A stretch of 64,000 nt of DNA from Bdellovibrionota bacterium. Its GTDB lineage: Bacteria > Bdellovibrionota > UBA1018 > CAUJDS01. Each line of letters opens with the position of its first letter. Position 1 is the first letter of the stretch. The DNA lies in the NCBI GenBank assembly GCA_963169695.1, contig CAUJDS010000060.1, positions 190,780 through 254,779 on the forward strand, written 5' to 3'. Both the position numbers and the translations under genes were made by a program. Shown here piece after piece: positions 42,831 to 55,148 of this stretch. The notes under the pieces are model-generated. The model saw only the letters and a list, made by a program, of their open reading frames with translations. It was not told the DNA's origin and searched no databases.

Positions 42831-43972
42831 TTAAAAAAGCCTTTGATCGTATCAATGACGTATTGCTGCTCTTCGTCCGACAAGCCTACATAAAGAGGAA
42901 TACTTAGTGCCTCCTGGTAATAGGCCTCAGCTTCTGGAAACTGCCCGAGACGAAATCCAAGCTCCTGATAATAGGGTTGAGTGTGGATAGGTATGTAGTG
43001 GACATTGGCCAAGATTCCATTGGAATGTAAAAAATCGTAAAGCGACTTCCGACGATTTTGGTGGACGCGCAGAACATAAAGATGAAGGCCCGATACGCGG
43101 TCTTTTAATCGTACGGGAAGGGTGAGAGGAAGCCCCGACAGTTCTCGGTCATAAGTGTCCGCAAGCCGGTGCCTTCTCTGAACTAAACTTTCGATTCTCT
43201 TTAGCTGGCTAAGTCCCATGGCCGCCTGGGCATCGGTCATTCGATAGTTGTATCCTAAATCAATCATCTGATAGTCCCAGCCTCCTTGCTTGGGGCCGAT
43301 GAATTCTTTATCGTCACGTGTGATTCCATGGGACCGCAGTCGCTGGAGTTTATGCGCTATCTGAGGATCTCGAGTCAGTACAACCCCGCCCTCTCCACCA
43401 GTCGTTAATACCTTTACGGCGTGTAGGCTGAAGATCGTTGCGTCGGAATAGTTGCAAGCGCCTACTCTTTCGTCAAGGTAGCGTCCGCCTATAGAGTGAG
43501 AGGCATCTTGAAGTACCTTAAAGCCATATTCGCGACCCAGCTGGGCTATTTCTTTGAGATCTCCAGTTTGACCCGAGAAATCAACCGTTACGAGGACCTT
43601 TGGGCGGCTTCCTGACTTTAGCTTTTCACGGAGGGCGCTTATGCTGAGGTTGTAAGTCTTTGGATCAATATCTACAAAATCGACCTTGGCACCGCAATAG
43701 ATTCCACAGTTTGCACTGGCAACAAAGGAGTTAGGACTAGTCCAAAGTTCTTCGCCAGGTTTGAGTCCGACCGCCAAACATGCAAGGTGTAGACCGGTGG
43801 TGGCATTGGAGACTGCAAATGCGAAAGGAGCACCAGTGTACTCTTTTAACGCAGATTCAAAATTGGTAATTGCCGGGCCAGTGGTGAGCCAGTCGCTCCT
43901 CAAAATCTGTGCAACTGCTTCTACATCCTCTTCCGTGACATTTTGTCGGCTATAGGGGATTGGTTTTCGCAC
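42827..43972 (-). CDS. pseC: UDP-4-amino-4,6-dideoxy-AltNAc transaminase
   Basis: A 381-residue DegT-family PLP aminotransferase acting on the 4-keto sugar made by PseB. IPYSRQNVTEEDVEAVAQILRSDWLTTGPAI is the family opening (in parts). FAVSNATTGLHLACLAVGL, LWTSPNSFVASANCGIYCGA, VLQDASHSIGGRYL and FSLHAVKVLTTGGEGGVV with the PLP lysine follow. The next gene upstream is pseB, ten bases away, and pseF is linked by a four-base overlap. Length and motifs match PseC. Confidence 0.93.
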   Translation of the reverse strand: MRKPIPYSRQNVTEEDVEAVAQILRSDWLTTGPAITNFESALKEYTGAPFAFAVSNATTGLHLACLAVGLKPGEELWTSPNSFVASANCGIYCGAKVDFVDIDPKTYNLSISALREKLKSGSRPKVLVTVDFSGQTGDLKEIAQLGREYGFKVLQDASHSIGGRYLDERVGACNYSDATIFSLHAVKVLTTGGEGGVVLTRDPQIAHKLQRLRSHGITRDDKEFIGPKQGGWDYQMIDLGYNYRMTDAQAAMGLSQLKRIESLVQRRHRLADTYDRELSGLPLTLPVRLKDRVSGLHLYVLRVHQNRRKSLYDFLHSNGILANVHYIPIHTQPYYQELGFRLGQFPEAEAYYQEALSIPLYVGLSDEEQQYVIDTIKGFFK

Positions 43973-43982
43973 GAAGATTTCC

Positions 43983-46003
<2,021 letters not shown>

Positions 46004-46014
<11 letters not shown>

Positions 46015-47689
46015 AGGCAGGATCCCCTGTAGGTTGGCAAAAACTTGAAAGTAGGTACCTGCTAACGAAGACCGGTTCTACGGCGGCTGCAGTTAACAAA
46101 GGATAGCTAGACCCAGCAAGGTCGTTTCTGGTTAGGGTTCTCATCGCGTTGGATACATAAGTCTCTATTTTGCAGTTTCCACTTTGGAAATACTTGGGAT
46201 TGCTTTTGGCACTTCTCCAATCGAATGAAAAATCAGAGTAGACCCTGTTGGTCAATTCCATATTTCCGATGCGATTTTTTCTATGGTCGCCATTTAAGTT
46301 TGATGAGGTTTGGTACATCGATGGCAAAAGACCTATTAGCAATAATATTGACGCGGCTTCGATTTTCTTGCTTTTCATTTCAGAGATGCGCGCTAGTCCT
46401 GCTCCAATCGACAAACAAAATGGCAAAATGAAAATGCACCCATAGAAATAAGTTAGCCAAGGATGATAAGGCCCGAGAAAGCTATGAATATATTGAATCC
46501 ACATGACGGTCGCTCCCGTCAGAAGAACCATCTTCGCCAACTTCCCACGCACGTTCTGTTGGATAGTTCGGGACAATAGCCACTTCATAAGCCCAGTCAA
46601 TACAAGTGCAAACGCTATAAGCGTAGTTAACGAAGTCAAAGATCTGTCAAATTCCATCATTTTCGGTTGAAAGGTCTTATAGTTCCTTAGAAAAATCGGA
46701 AAAACTCCATCTAGAAGGCCAAGTGTGCCGGTAACAAACCAATAGCAGTGAAGCAGAAAAGTTTCATAAAATTTTAAGCTCAGGAGTTCTAACCGCGGTG
46801 TCACAACTCCACCAGAAGTGTTCAGTCCGTGCATGAAACTCACTGGCTCTTCTAGACTTTGAAATAGGGGCGGTAAAAGAACATAGACAAAACATAGATA
46901 AAGGAGTCCAGCGCTCACAGCTGAGACGATTAGCCGTATGTCGGGACGCTCATCCCTCCTACTAAAGAATTGCCAAAGCGACAACTTTGGCGCCAATAAC
47001 GGTAGGCTAATAAAGGAAATAAATGCGTACCCGTCAGTGAACATACCAAAAAAGAGAAGCATGCTTAGGAAGACAAAGTGCAAATGAGGGACGGTTAGAC
47101 CCTTGCTGTATCGAGTTTCAATCTGCATTGTCAGAAGTACAGTGCTTGAAAAGAAGGTCAGTGCCAGGACTTTGCCTGGATGATAATTTTGCCAAACGCT
47201 TCCAATCACAGCGGGCGAGACGAGGTAACATGCAGTCGCCAAACCGGCATGAACGGATTTTCCTCCTATTTGATGTCGAATGGTTTGGAAAATAATTCCA
47301 GGTATTACTAAAAGAGACAATATCCATGAAAATGAAAAATTGGGAACTAGCGGAGTGTAAAATTGGAAGTGTGTTATCAACTTTGCATCAAGAAGTTGAA
47401 ACAATGCAGTTAAAAGTCGGAATTGTCCGCCGTCAATTCGAGACTCCCACCAAGCTATTTTTTTTAGATCTTCCGCCCAAGTTGTGTCTAGTTTAAAGGC
47501 CGTGTAGTCGGCATTGGTGAGATAGTTGAAGGTCCACAAAGCGCCTTCGTGCATTACGTATCCTTTTTTTGGATCACATGCCATCCATGTGACAAAGGCC
47601 ATGGGTAGCAGTAGAAGCAGCCAAGTCAAAATCCTCGATTCAAAAAATCTCAACTTTCCTTCCTTTCCTGGTGGTTTGCTTCTTCTCAT
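46004..47689 (-). CDS. Large membrane protein, family A paralogue 1 (unknown)
   Basis: A 561-residue polytopic membrane protein with about eleven TM helices. It shares strings with the protein at 50605-52302: GALWTFNYLTNADYTA, KIAWWESRIDGGQ, PNFSFSWIL, YHPGK, and near the end YHPWLTYFYG. The charged segment WWESRIDGGQ after the first helix may be the functional loop of a GT-C-like enzyme, but I recognise no family. The start used is ATG 47689, just after the upstream stop; ATG 47740 is possible with overlap. It ends 11 bases into the convergent dehydrogenase gene. Possibly transfers a lipid-linked sugar. Confidence 0.55.
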
Positions 47690-47693
47690 ATTT

Positions 47694-49766
47694 TTAATTG
47701 GGAAAAAGTGACCCTGTAGTGCCTTTTGATCTACACTCATAACGGTCAAGTAACGGCTGATTGTTTTGAAGCCTCAATACGTATAGAATGCTGCCTTTGT
47801 CTTCAAGGACTCTTTTGCAAAGTTTGGTCAGCGGTACTCCTGGAAATGGTCTGCTCTCGAGCGAGTAATTTGATCGAGCCCGAGCGTTGTTTTTATCCGC
47901 GTGAAAAGATCCATGGATCATGCGTATTCCGGTTAAAGCAGGCACCAAAAATGGAATGGAGAAACTTGGGATACCCCCTTCTGTGCCGAGGTTCCAAAAG
48001 ACGGAATGACTTTCGGGAACATAAACAAAGCTTCTCTTTTTCTCCTCCCGCGACAACCTTGAAAGCTCCTGGAGTTGAGCAATTGTTTGCTTTTCCTTTT
48101 TTCCAATCGAAGGGTATTTCATCAATAAGCCTTTGAATTCATCAACAAAGAACCTCCTGCGCTCAAAAATGGAAGTTTGATAGTTCCACACCACTGCCAT
48201 AGCAAAAGTCAGTACAATTGGTAAAACATAAAAGGACTTCAGTGCATTTCCTTCCAGTCTTTTGATTGGCATGGATGCAAGAAAGATAACGGCCATCCAT
48301 TTTTGGTAGTCGAGAAAATAAATCGCACTTCCGCCTGGAATAAAATACACCAATCCAGGAATCAGGCTAAAAAATGCGACGATCAATACAAATTCAATTT
48401 CAGTGGTAGCGCCTATTGCCCAAGAGCGTCTTAAGTCGGCGACACTCATGACTCCATTTCTGTGACATGCCCATTGAAAAAATAGAAAACTCCAAAGTGC
48501 GCCAACCAGAGGAAAAAATGGGTAGTATTGCGGACTGATGCACTCCCGAATGAAGTGAAAGGCATAGAAAAAAATGTCACTGTCAGACTTCCAGGTAGTT
48601 TGGTAGCCCAAATAGAACGAGATAGCAGCAAGCAGCAGAGTAAGGAGAAATAGTGGGCGCTTGTATCCTCGAAATCTTAAAAAAAAGTAAACAAGGGTGC
48701 CAAATGAAATGGATCCTACGGTGATCTTCGTTAGTGTCAGCGCGAATATAAAAAAAGGGATGACAATAGGTAACGCCAGACGTGTCATGGTGTCTCGTTT
48801 GATGTCATCGGATGATTCTGAGAGTGACTTTAGGGTGTTGAGTAAAGTGTCTAAAAACAAGACAGAAAAAGAAATGGCGAGCAGGTAGGACTCACTTGCA
48901 ATATCCGATAGCCATCCATCACCTAATCCAAACAACATTGACTTCGGGAGAAATCCAACCCTCGAAATCAGCAGTATTCCAAATACCCACATCCCATCTC
49001 TTCCCAGCAAGTCGAGCAACTTTCCATTTCGCTTGTAATAAAGTTGGCAAATGAGGTCGATTATGGCTTTAAATAACAAAGGTAAAATAAAGAGGGGGGT
49101 ACAAAAGCTATAAAATTCAAAAAGGTTGAGGCTTCCCAGTTTTGACAGAGCGGCCAGAAACCAATGACTTCCATAGTGATAGTCGATTTTTACCAATCCA
49201 TCCGAGCCTAGCGACGGAACGTCATAGGTGCCGATCATGGCGGCGATAGCTGGATGAAGCAAAGTATCAACATTACCATAGTGATTGACAATCATTCGCT
49301 CAAGATTAAAAGGATTTGCATATCCGATGCACCAGGCAGCTCCAGTAAGCCAGATGCCCAAGAGAATGGCGAAGAGCCCAAGCAGAATTTTTCCAAGCGT
49401 ATCTCCCCTCCAAAGCCAAAGCGCCCACCCCAATACAAAAAAAAGATAGCCAATGGTGCTAACGAAAAGTCCAATGTTGTTGGAAAAAAGGTAGGAAGTG
49501 GCAATGAGGAATACGAGCGAGGCAAGTGTAAGGGTGCCTTCGGAGTAAGGAATAGGGCGACGGGCGTAGATTCCCAAGCCTCTTGCTACCCAAGGAAGGA
49601 AAAGTACAAAATAGGTGCAGCCAAGGAGGGGCCAAAAAGTTGCCCTTGGAAGCTGTGGACAAAGGTGAGAGCGATACCACTCGTAGATAGCCAACGGAAC
49701 TAAAGTCAGTAGTGTTGAAAAAATCGCCGCTGAAAGGCTATTGGCCCTCAAGTCATTCTGTCTCAT
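47694..49766 (-). CDS. Very large polytopic membrane protein of unknown function
   Basis: A 690-residue protein with about 14 predicted TM helices. A loop near residue 190 has NVDTLLHPAIAAMIGTYDVP and KIDYHYGSHWFLAAL, where acidic and histidine residues face outward between helices, similar in style to GT-C enzymes. A soluble tail (from about residue 560) contains KEKQTIAQLQELSRLSREEKK and FWNLGTEGG. No family is recognised. Its stop lies four bases before the start of the next membrane protein gene, so they are likely one operon, and the other strand holds the YdjM-like gene upstream. Confidence 0.55.
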   Translation of the reverse strand: MRQNDLRANSLSAAIFSTLLTLVPLAIYEWYRSHLCPQLPRATFWPLLGCTYFVLFLPWVARGLGIYARRPIPYSEGTLTLASLVFLIATSYLFSNNIGLFVSTIGYLFFVLGWALWLWRGDTLGKILLGLFAILLGIWLTGAAWCIGYANPFNLERMIVNHYGNVDTLLHPAIAAMIGTYDVPSLGSDGLVKIDYHYGSHWFLAALSKLGSLNLFEFYSFCTPLFILPLLFKAIIDLICQLYYKRNGKLLDLLGRDGMWVFGILLISRVGFLPKSMLFGLGDGWLSDIASESYLLAISFSVLFLDTLLNTLKSLSESSDDIKRDTMTRLALPIVIPFFIFALTLTKITVGSISFGTLVYFFLRFRGYKRPLFLLTLLLAAISFYLGYQTTWKSDSDIFFYAFHFIRECISPQYYPFFPLVGALWSFLFFQWACHRNGVMSVADLRRSWAIGATTEIEFVLIVAFFSLIPGLVYFIPGGSAIYFLDYQKWMAVIFLASMPIKRLEGNALKSFYVLPIVLTFAMAVVWNYQTSIFERRRFFVDEFKGLLMKYPSIGKKEKQTIAQLQELSRLSREEKKRSFVYVPESHSVFWNLGTEGGIPSFSIPFLVPALTGIRMIHGSFHADKNNARARSNYSLESRPFPGVPLTKLCKRVLEDKGSILYVLRLQNNQPLLDRYECRSKGTTGSLFPN

Positions 49767-49954
49767 TCTTTAGACATCTTACACTGATTCGTACTCATTT
49801 GAATATTCAGTTTTTCTTGCAAGGATTTTAAGAAAATGAACTTCTTGAGATAAGAAATGAAATCCAGTCTTTGGCATTCGGCCTGGCTATCTGGGAATCG
49901 CAAGTCAATGAGCGTACACGGGTAGGGCTTTACTCTTGAGACTTCCTAGGTAAG

Positions 49955-50578
49955 ATGTTGGCAAATGAGATATCTAACTTGCCGTCACCGCTAATTCACA
50001 CTGCTGTGGCAGGTGCTATCGCTGTGATAACCTATAGAGAACCATCAGGGTGTCTTTCTAAGGGTTGTGAAAAAGGAAGTCAGTTCTTCTTCTTGTTTTT
50101 GGTCGTAGCTTTTATCGCTAACTTACCCGATCTGGATTTTATTCCAGGACTTCTCTTTGGAAATTTGCTTCAGTTTCATCATCATCTACTTTCGCACAGC
50201 CTTGGTTTGTCCATTTTACTGGCTTTTTTGGTTAGCCATTTCGGACTCCCAGGGCTTCCGTGTAAAAAAAGCTACCGCTTTTGGACCCTGCTCTTAGTTG
50301 GATGTTCTCATCCCCTCTTGGACATCTGTGTTTATGACTCCTTAGGAAGGTGTACCCCGGACCTGTGCGGTATTGCGGTTGGTTGGCCGGTGATATCCAA
50401 GAAATATTTTGCCGTCATTCCCCTATTTGAGGCAGCAAATCTTGGGGTAGACCTTAGCAGTTGGGTCAATTGGCACAATGCCAGGGTTGTGGCAAAGGAG
50501 TTCGTCTTCGGACTCTTGGTAGTACTCGCTGCTATCAGACTTCGCAGAACCTCAAGCAGGTTAAATTCCCACCACTGA
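49955..50578 (+). CDS. YdjM-like membrane-bound metal-dependent hydrolase
   Basis: A 207-residue membrane protein with four or five TM helices. Signature residues of the YdjM/DUF457 family are seen: PLIHTAVAGAIAVI, FIANLPDLDFIPGLL, FHHHLLSHSLGLSILL and GCSHPLLDICVYDSLG; the histidines and aspartates form a metal site. YdjM relatives are phospholipid-linked or LexA-regulated hydrolases of uncertain substrate. It is transcribed on its own between two minus-strand membrane genes. The exact start is unsure: ATG 49955 or the TTG slightly downstream. Confidence 0.78.
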   Translation: MLANEISNLPSPLIHTAVAGAIAVITYREPSGCLSKGCEKGSQFFFLFLVVAFIANLPDLDFIPGLLFGNLLQFHHHLLSHSLGLSILLAFLVSHFGLPGLPCKKSYRFWTLLLVGCSHPLLDICVYDSLGRCTPDLCGIAVGWPVISKKYFAVIPLFEAANLGVDLSSWVNWHNARVVAKEFVFGLLVVLAAIRLRRTSSRLNSHH

Positions 50579-50604
50579 CTAAGGGTTGATTCTATTGCGA
50601 TTCA

Positions 50605-52302
50605 TTACGGACTTTCTTCTAAAAATGATGAAAGCAAATAGCATTCGACAAATTCAGGCCTTGTTGCAACCAAGGTTAAAGTACTGTAGCTAGAATCGCT
50701 GTTGTAGTTCTGAGTCAACGACTTCATGGCTTCGGTTATCTTATGGTCAATCTTGCACTGCCTTTGAAGGTTGGCACGGTCACCAAATTTAGCTTTACTC
50801 CAAGTATGCGAAAGGAGTTCGTATGAAAGGTTGATACGTCTTGTGTCGTGAATTCTCAGCTGTCTGTGAAGGCTATTTAGTAGCTCGGAGGTTCCGTACA
50901 TATGGGGTAGAAGGCTGAGCAATATAAGTGTGGCCCAAATGCTTCTTACCTTGGAGTGCGACAGGGAGCTTAGTACGCTGCCCATTGCTAACAAAAAAGA
51001 GAAAATAAAAATGTTTCCATAAAAATAAGTCAGCCACGGATGGTAAGGTCCGAAAAATCGGTGCACAAATTGTACCCAAAAAATAGAGAGTAATACACTT
51101 AGAAGGGCCTTGCTGAAGTGCCTTGTGCTGTTGCCAGGTTTAACAATTTTTTTAAAGTAGTAGAAAGCCAAGGTCCCAAATAGCAGGTAAAAAAGAGTAA
51201 TCACGAAATAAGCCGGAAAATAGTGATGAAATGTCATGGAATGAGGTTGAAAGGTCTCGTGATGCTCTAAGTAGATTGGAAATACTAGCTGCCTGAGTCC
51301 TAGTGACCCGGAAACAAACCAATAAATATGAAGCAGGTAGGCCGCATAAAACTGGGGATCCAAGAGATAACCCAAGGGGGTACTTCGAATTCCTGAGTTG
51401 TCTACGCCATTCATGTAGTTGAGCTTTTCGCCAAGCACTAGGAACAGACGAGGTAGAATCCATTTGACACATACCAAGTACAACGATCCAACAGAAGCAA
51501 TCATCATGTTGGCTTTCAAAATGGCGCTTGTTTTCCATTTTCTTGGAGCTACCCAATACAAGCTTGGCAAGAAAACGGGGAGGAGCAGAATAGACAGAAA
51601 TGAGTACACGTCGGTGAATAGACTAATGAAAATGAGGAGTCCTAACTTAATGTAATCAAGGTTAGGAAGGCCCGTGTTGCTTTTTAGTTTCTGTTCTAAG
51701 GTTGATGCAAAATAAATAATACTTACCAAAAATGAAAGAGCTAAGGTCTTTCCTGGGTGATAGTCCTGCCAAACGGTTCCAACGACGGCGGGTGAAAGAA
51801 AATAAATAGCAAGAATCAATGCGCCATGGGATGGCTGGCAACGATAAAAGCGTACCAAGTAATTATAAATTACTGTTGGAATGTAAAGCAGCGTCAAAAA
51901 CCAAGAGAATGAGAAATTTGGAATGGGCGGAATGTAGTGAAATAGCAATGCCCTAAGTTTGATGTCAATTAACTGAAACAAACCGGTAAGAAGCCGACAC
52001 TGTCCGCCATCGATTCGAGATTCCCACCACGCTATTTTTTTGAGTGCATCATACAGATGGAAGGTCGGATCGTATGCCGTATAGTCTAAGTTCGTGATGT
52101 AATTAAAGTTCCACAGGGCACCTTCGTACATCACGTAGGCTTTAGTTGGATCGAGGGCACCCTTGATAACAACTCCCAAAGGAATAAGTATTACGGCCCA
52201 GAAAAACAATCTGGATTGGATGATATGGTCCAATGCATTTACCAAAGGGGTGATGCGGTCTTTTCTGTGCGCAAAAAAAGATTTTACGAAGTTTTTTTTC
52301 AA
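50605..52302 (-). CDS. Large membrane protein, family A paralogue 2 (unknown)
   Basis: A 565-residue polytopic protein, clearly homologous over its length to the product of 46004-47689: YEGALWNFNYITNLDYTA, KIAWWESRIDGGQCRLLTG, IPNFSFSWFLTLL, VWQDYHPGKTLALSFL, HPWLTYFYGNIFI. The pair is separated by a third membrane gene and a YdjM-like gene, so it is an old duplication. The start is an ATG overlapping the YfhO-like stop by four bases. No function is known; the conserved charged loop WWESRIDGG and the late FHRFFGPYHP-like element would be the first places to test. Confidence 0.6.
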   Translation of the reverse strand: MKKNFVKSFFAHRKDRITPLVNALDHIIQSRLFFWAVILIPLGVVIKGALDPTKAYVMYEGALWNFNYITNLDYTAYDPTFHLYDALKKIAWWESRIDGGQCRLLTGLFQLIDIKLRALLFHYIPPIPNFSFSWFLTLLYIPTVIYNYLVRFYRCQPSHGALILAIYFLSPAVVGTVWQDYHPGKTLALSFLVSIIYFASTLEQKLKSNTGLPNLDYIKLGLLIFISLFTDVYSFLSILLLPVFLPSLYWVAPRKWKTSAILKANMMIASVGSLYLVCVKWILPRLFLVLGEKLNYMNGVDNSGIRSTPLGYLLDPQFYAAYLLHIYWFVSGSLGLRQLVFPIYLEHHETFQPHSMTFHHYFPAYFVITLFYLLFGTLAFYYFKKIVKPGNSTRHFSKALLSVLLSIFWVQFVHRFFGPYHPWLTYFYGNIFIFSFLLAMGSVLSSLSHSKVRSIWATLILLSLLPHMYGTSELLNSLHRQLRIHDTRRINLSYELLSHTWSKAKFGDRANLQRQCKIDHKITEAMKSLTQNYNSDSSYSTLTLVATRPEFVECYLLSSFLEESP

Positions 52303-54836
52303 GAAGGGTATTTCTTTCTGAATTTTGATTTCGGATTTTGTTTCAATGGCGAATTAAAAAGTCTCTTTATCTGTATGAGCAGCACGCCTAGGATTCCTAG
52401 ACCTCCCAAGATCGAGAAAAGATACATTGCATCTAGCCTGTAGTCTCTATACGCGAATTCAACTTGTGTGGATTTGGTGTTAGGGCCGAAATCCACTTGG
52501 ACTGCCTTGAATCCCATATCTGCCTGGTAGACACGAGCGGGTCTTCCGTCCTGCGAGGCAAGCCAGTTGGGGTCCCATGCGTCTGCATAATAGAGTATGA
52601 GGTGGCCCGATTTATTGATGACGGGTGGGCGCTGAATTTCAAGCAATAGCCGATTTGAACTAAAATGCTTAATTTCATAAGCAACGTCATTCAGACGTAT
52701 CTTTTCAATCAAGGATGAGGAAGAAGTCGCAGGACTCGTTTCATCAGGATTCAAGGTAAGTATTGGTCTAGGAAGGTTCAGAAAGCCGACCTTCTTGAAA
52801 TCCAAGAGCGCTCTTTTTGACTGTTCCTGCGAAAGGTAATTTGCGGAACTGAAAAATTGAATTTTGTCTGTCTCACAACCTAAAACCTCTCGGAGTGTTT
52901 TTGGCAGTATAAAATGATCTGAGGGCCTCATGAGATGACCAAAATATTCCCTAAGCAATAGTCCTAAGGGTTTGTGAAATCGTGCTGGAAAATAAGTGTA
53001 GCAATTATCGAAAAAAAGTACATTGTCCAAATCTTCTTGAATGACTTCCACCATCCCTACGTCTGGAACCGGAAAGCGATACTCATAGCGTTCGGACCCT
53101 GATTTGCCATGAAGGTCATAGTAGGATTTTGCCCTATCAGAACTAAAAAAATACCCTGTATGCAAGGTGAGCTTACGAAATTTTGCATTTCCAAGATAGT
53201 CAAAAGTCCTTTGAGGAGGATAGGAGTAAGGACCCAGTTGGTAAATATCCCAAGCACCCGGGGAAAGGCCACTTGCATTGTGTGTCTTCGTGAAGTGATA
53301 GCGATAGGCAGCTACACCTATGATTTGGAATAGGACCAAGACCACCGCGATAGGGAGGATTCCAATTCGACTTCTGAACTTCAACAAGAGTAGAACCGAA
53401 AAAAAAGCTACCCCCAAATAGAGAAGCCAGAATCCTTCCATAGTTCGAATGATTGAAGAATGTTCTAAGGCAGTAAGGTTCCCTAAACCTTTCGAAAACC
53501 AAAGGTCCGCAAAAAACCCTGATTGAGCTTGGTAGTCGTAGGAGATGAGGCCAAGGCAAAACAGAATGCCAAGAAGCATGAAAATTAATATTTTCCTAGT
53601 TGATCGGTTCGAGTGAAGGAAGTATTCCATTCCGTATCCCGCTAAGAAAATCATCCAAATTCTTAAAAATCCATTGGATGTGCCTAGGTATTTGAAATAC
53701 TGCATCAAGGGGATCACATAATAAGTTAAAGCGGTTACGATAGTGCCGCATGCAAAGGCAATATTGATTAAAGTCAAAGCGGTCAAAAATTTGCCGTGCC
53801 GCCTTTTGGGATCGGTGGGTTTGATGAATGATGCGTAAATTCCAAGAAGCGAAAAGAAAATCCCAAAGAAGCCGAAGTAAATAGAAAGGTTAGAATTGAA
53901 ATTGATTCCTATGAACCATTCCAAATATTTTAGCAGGGGAGTATGTCCAGAAAAGTTGAGGTGTACAAAATCATAGAGAGGAATAGAACCATCGGGAGAC
54001 CGCAGGCTTACTGCAAAGGCGACTTTTTGGGCACCGTCCATGGTATTGAAGTAAAAATAACCAACCAGTAGCGTTGCTAGTAGAGCGACCCCTATTCTTT
54101 CTTTTTTTGAGTCATTTTTAAATGATTTCTGTAACCAGTTGCTGCGCTCACCGGGCTCTAAATTGAAGAAAACAAAGATAAAATTCAGGAACCAAAACAT
54201 AAGTTGGACAGGAAGGTAGTAGGGAGTGTTTCCAAGCGTCGCACCTAAAAGCAGAGTAAACGAGAATAAAACAGCAGAGAAGTTATGGCGATGTACGCCA
54301 ACCCACTGGAAGTAGATCATCCAAGGAACAAGATAGAACGAATTGAGTCCCGCCGTGTTGTTGTGAAGACAGAGTACAGAGCCAACCAGCGAAATTCCTA
54401 CGAATGCTACGGACAGGGAATGCCGATAGAAGTGCTTTGAACAAGCGTACACTCCGGCAAGGAGAATGACTTCATTGAAGAGAAATCCTATGTGGGACAA
54501 AAAACCAATATTGATCGAGGGAAAAAAGAGTACTCCTAGCGCCTGAAATGGAAAGAGAAGAGAGAAGCCAAACCCAGCTAGAAAATGAACACTGGTACCA
54601 AAACCATGAAAAGGCATCCATCTCGGAAAAGAGTGGTTCTGAGCCAACTCGTTGAGAAGATAATACAGCGCGTTAAATCCTCCGAAGCTGTCGCCAGCCA
54701 GCATTCGCGTCTGGAAGATTTGAATCGAGTAAAAGACCACCAAATAAGCAACAAGCAGGCTGAATGAAATCCGATCAAAAAGGTTAAAGCATCGGGCCTT
54801 TGAAAAGTCGGGAATAGATGCCTCTTGGCTGCTCAA
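52299..54836 (-). CDS. YfhO-like large membrane protein
   Basis: An 845-residue protein: about 12 TM helices (residues to about 520) and then a large soluble, probably extracytoplasmic, region ending in another TM helix (AMYLFSILGGLGILGVLLIQ). ARMLAGDSF-like loops and the C-terminal NWLASQDGRPARVYQADMGF, with AVQVDFGP, resemble YfhO proteins, which glycosylate lipoteichoic acid in Gram-positives and occur in Gram-negatives with unknown substrates. The start is TTG at 54836 with AAAGG eight bases upstream. It opens the minus-strand operon of membrane proteins to 46004. Confidence 0.7.
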   Translation of the reverse strand: MSSQEASIPDFSKARCFNLFDRISFSLLVAYLVVFYSIQIFQTRMLAGDSFGGFNALYYLLNELAQNHSFPRWMPFHGFGTSVHFLAGFGFSLLFPFQALGVLFFPSINIGFLSHIGFLFNEVILLAGVYACSKHFYRHSLSVAFVGISLVGSVLCLHNNTAGLNSFYLVPWMIYFQWVGVHRHNFSAVLFSFTLLLGATLGNTPYYLPVQLMFWFLNFIFVFFNLEPGERSNWLQKSFKNDSKKERIGVALLATLLVGYFYFNTMDGAQKVAFAVSLRSPDGSIPLYDFVHLNFSGHTPLLKYLEWFIGINFNSNLSIYFGFFGIFFSLLGIYASFIKPTDPKRRHGKFLTALTLINIAFACGTIVTALTYYVIPLMQYFKYLGTSNGFLRIWMIFLAGYGMEYFLHSNRSTRKILIFMLLGILFCLGLISYDYQAQSGFFADLWFSKGLGNLTALEHSSIIRTMEGFWLLYLGVAFFSVLLLLKFRSRIGILPIAVVLVLFQIIGVAAYRYHFTKTHNASGLSPGAWDIYQLGPYSYPPQRTFDYLGNAKFRKLTLHTGYFFSSDRAKSYYDLHGKSGSERYEYRFPVPDVGMVEVIQEDLDNVLFFDNCYTYFPARFHKPLGLLLREYFGHLMRPSDHFILPKTLREVLGCETDKIQFFSSANYLSQEQSKRALLDFKKVGFLNLPRPILTLNPDETSPATSSSSLIEKIRLNDVAYEIKHFSSNRLLLEIQRPPVINKSGHLILYYADAWDPNWLASQDGRPARVYQADMGFKAVQVDFGPNTKSTQVEFAYRDYRLDAMYLFSILGGLGILGVLLIQIKRLFNSPLKQNPKSKFRKKYPS

Positions 54837-55148
54837 TGATTCTGCCTTTATGATTATATAAGGATAAATTTAAGACCAAAATTCGAAGTTAGCTGGATCA
54901 AGAGCATCAGCAAAGCAGAAAGTTAATCTCAGCAAGATCGACACAAAGATGAACCTGTCATCGCATTTGACGCGATCCGTCGACTCAATTGAGGAAAGCT
55001 CTCTTGAACATATATCTGCGGCTGCTAGCGGATCACCCATTTGCACTTTACAATCGCTTGGTGCCTGGTCCATCTTAAGCAGATCGGCGTTTTGCAGATA
55101 CGAAAAGTGTTTCTGCGACGCACCAATGAAACTGTGGAGAATTGACCT
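54837..55148. other. Gene-free spacer with divergent promoters
   Basis: A 312-base spacer between the YfhO-like gene and the GT2 gene. A perfect TATAAT on the minus strand (54853-54858) lies so near the TTG start that it would give almost no leader, so its role is uncertain. GGAG at 55136-55139 is the ribosome-binding site of the GT2 gene. Otherwise I see nothing. Confidence 0.45.

Noticed and set aside
54853-54858. Perfect minus-strand TATAAT as the YfhO-like gene promoter
   Set aside because: The implied start site would fall within the ribosome-binding site, leaving almost no leader; the region is AT-rich.
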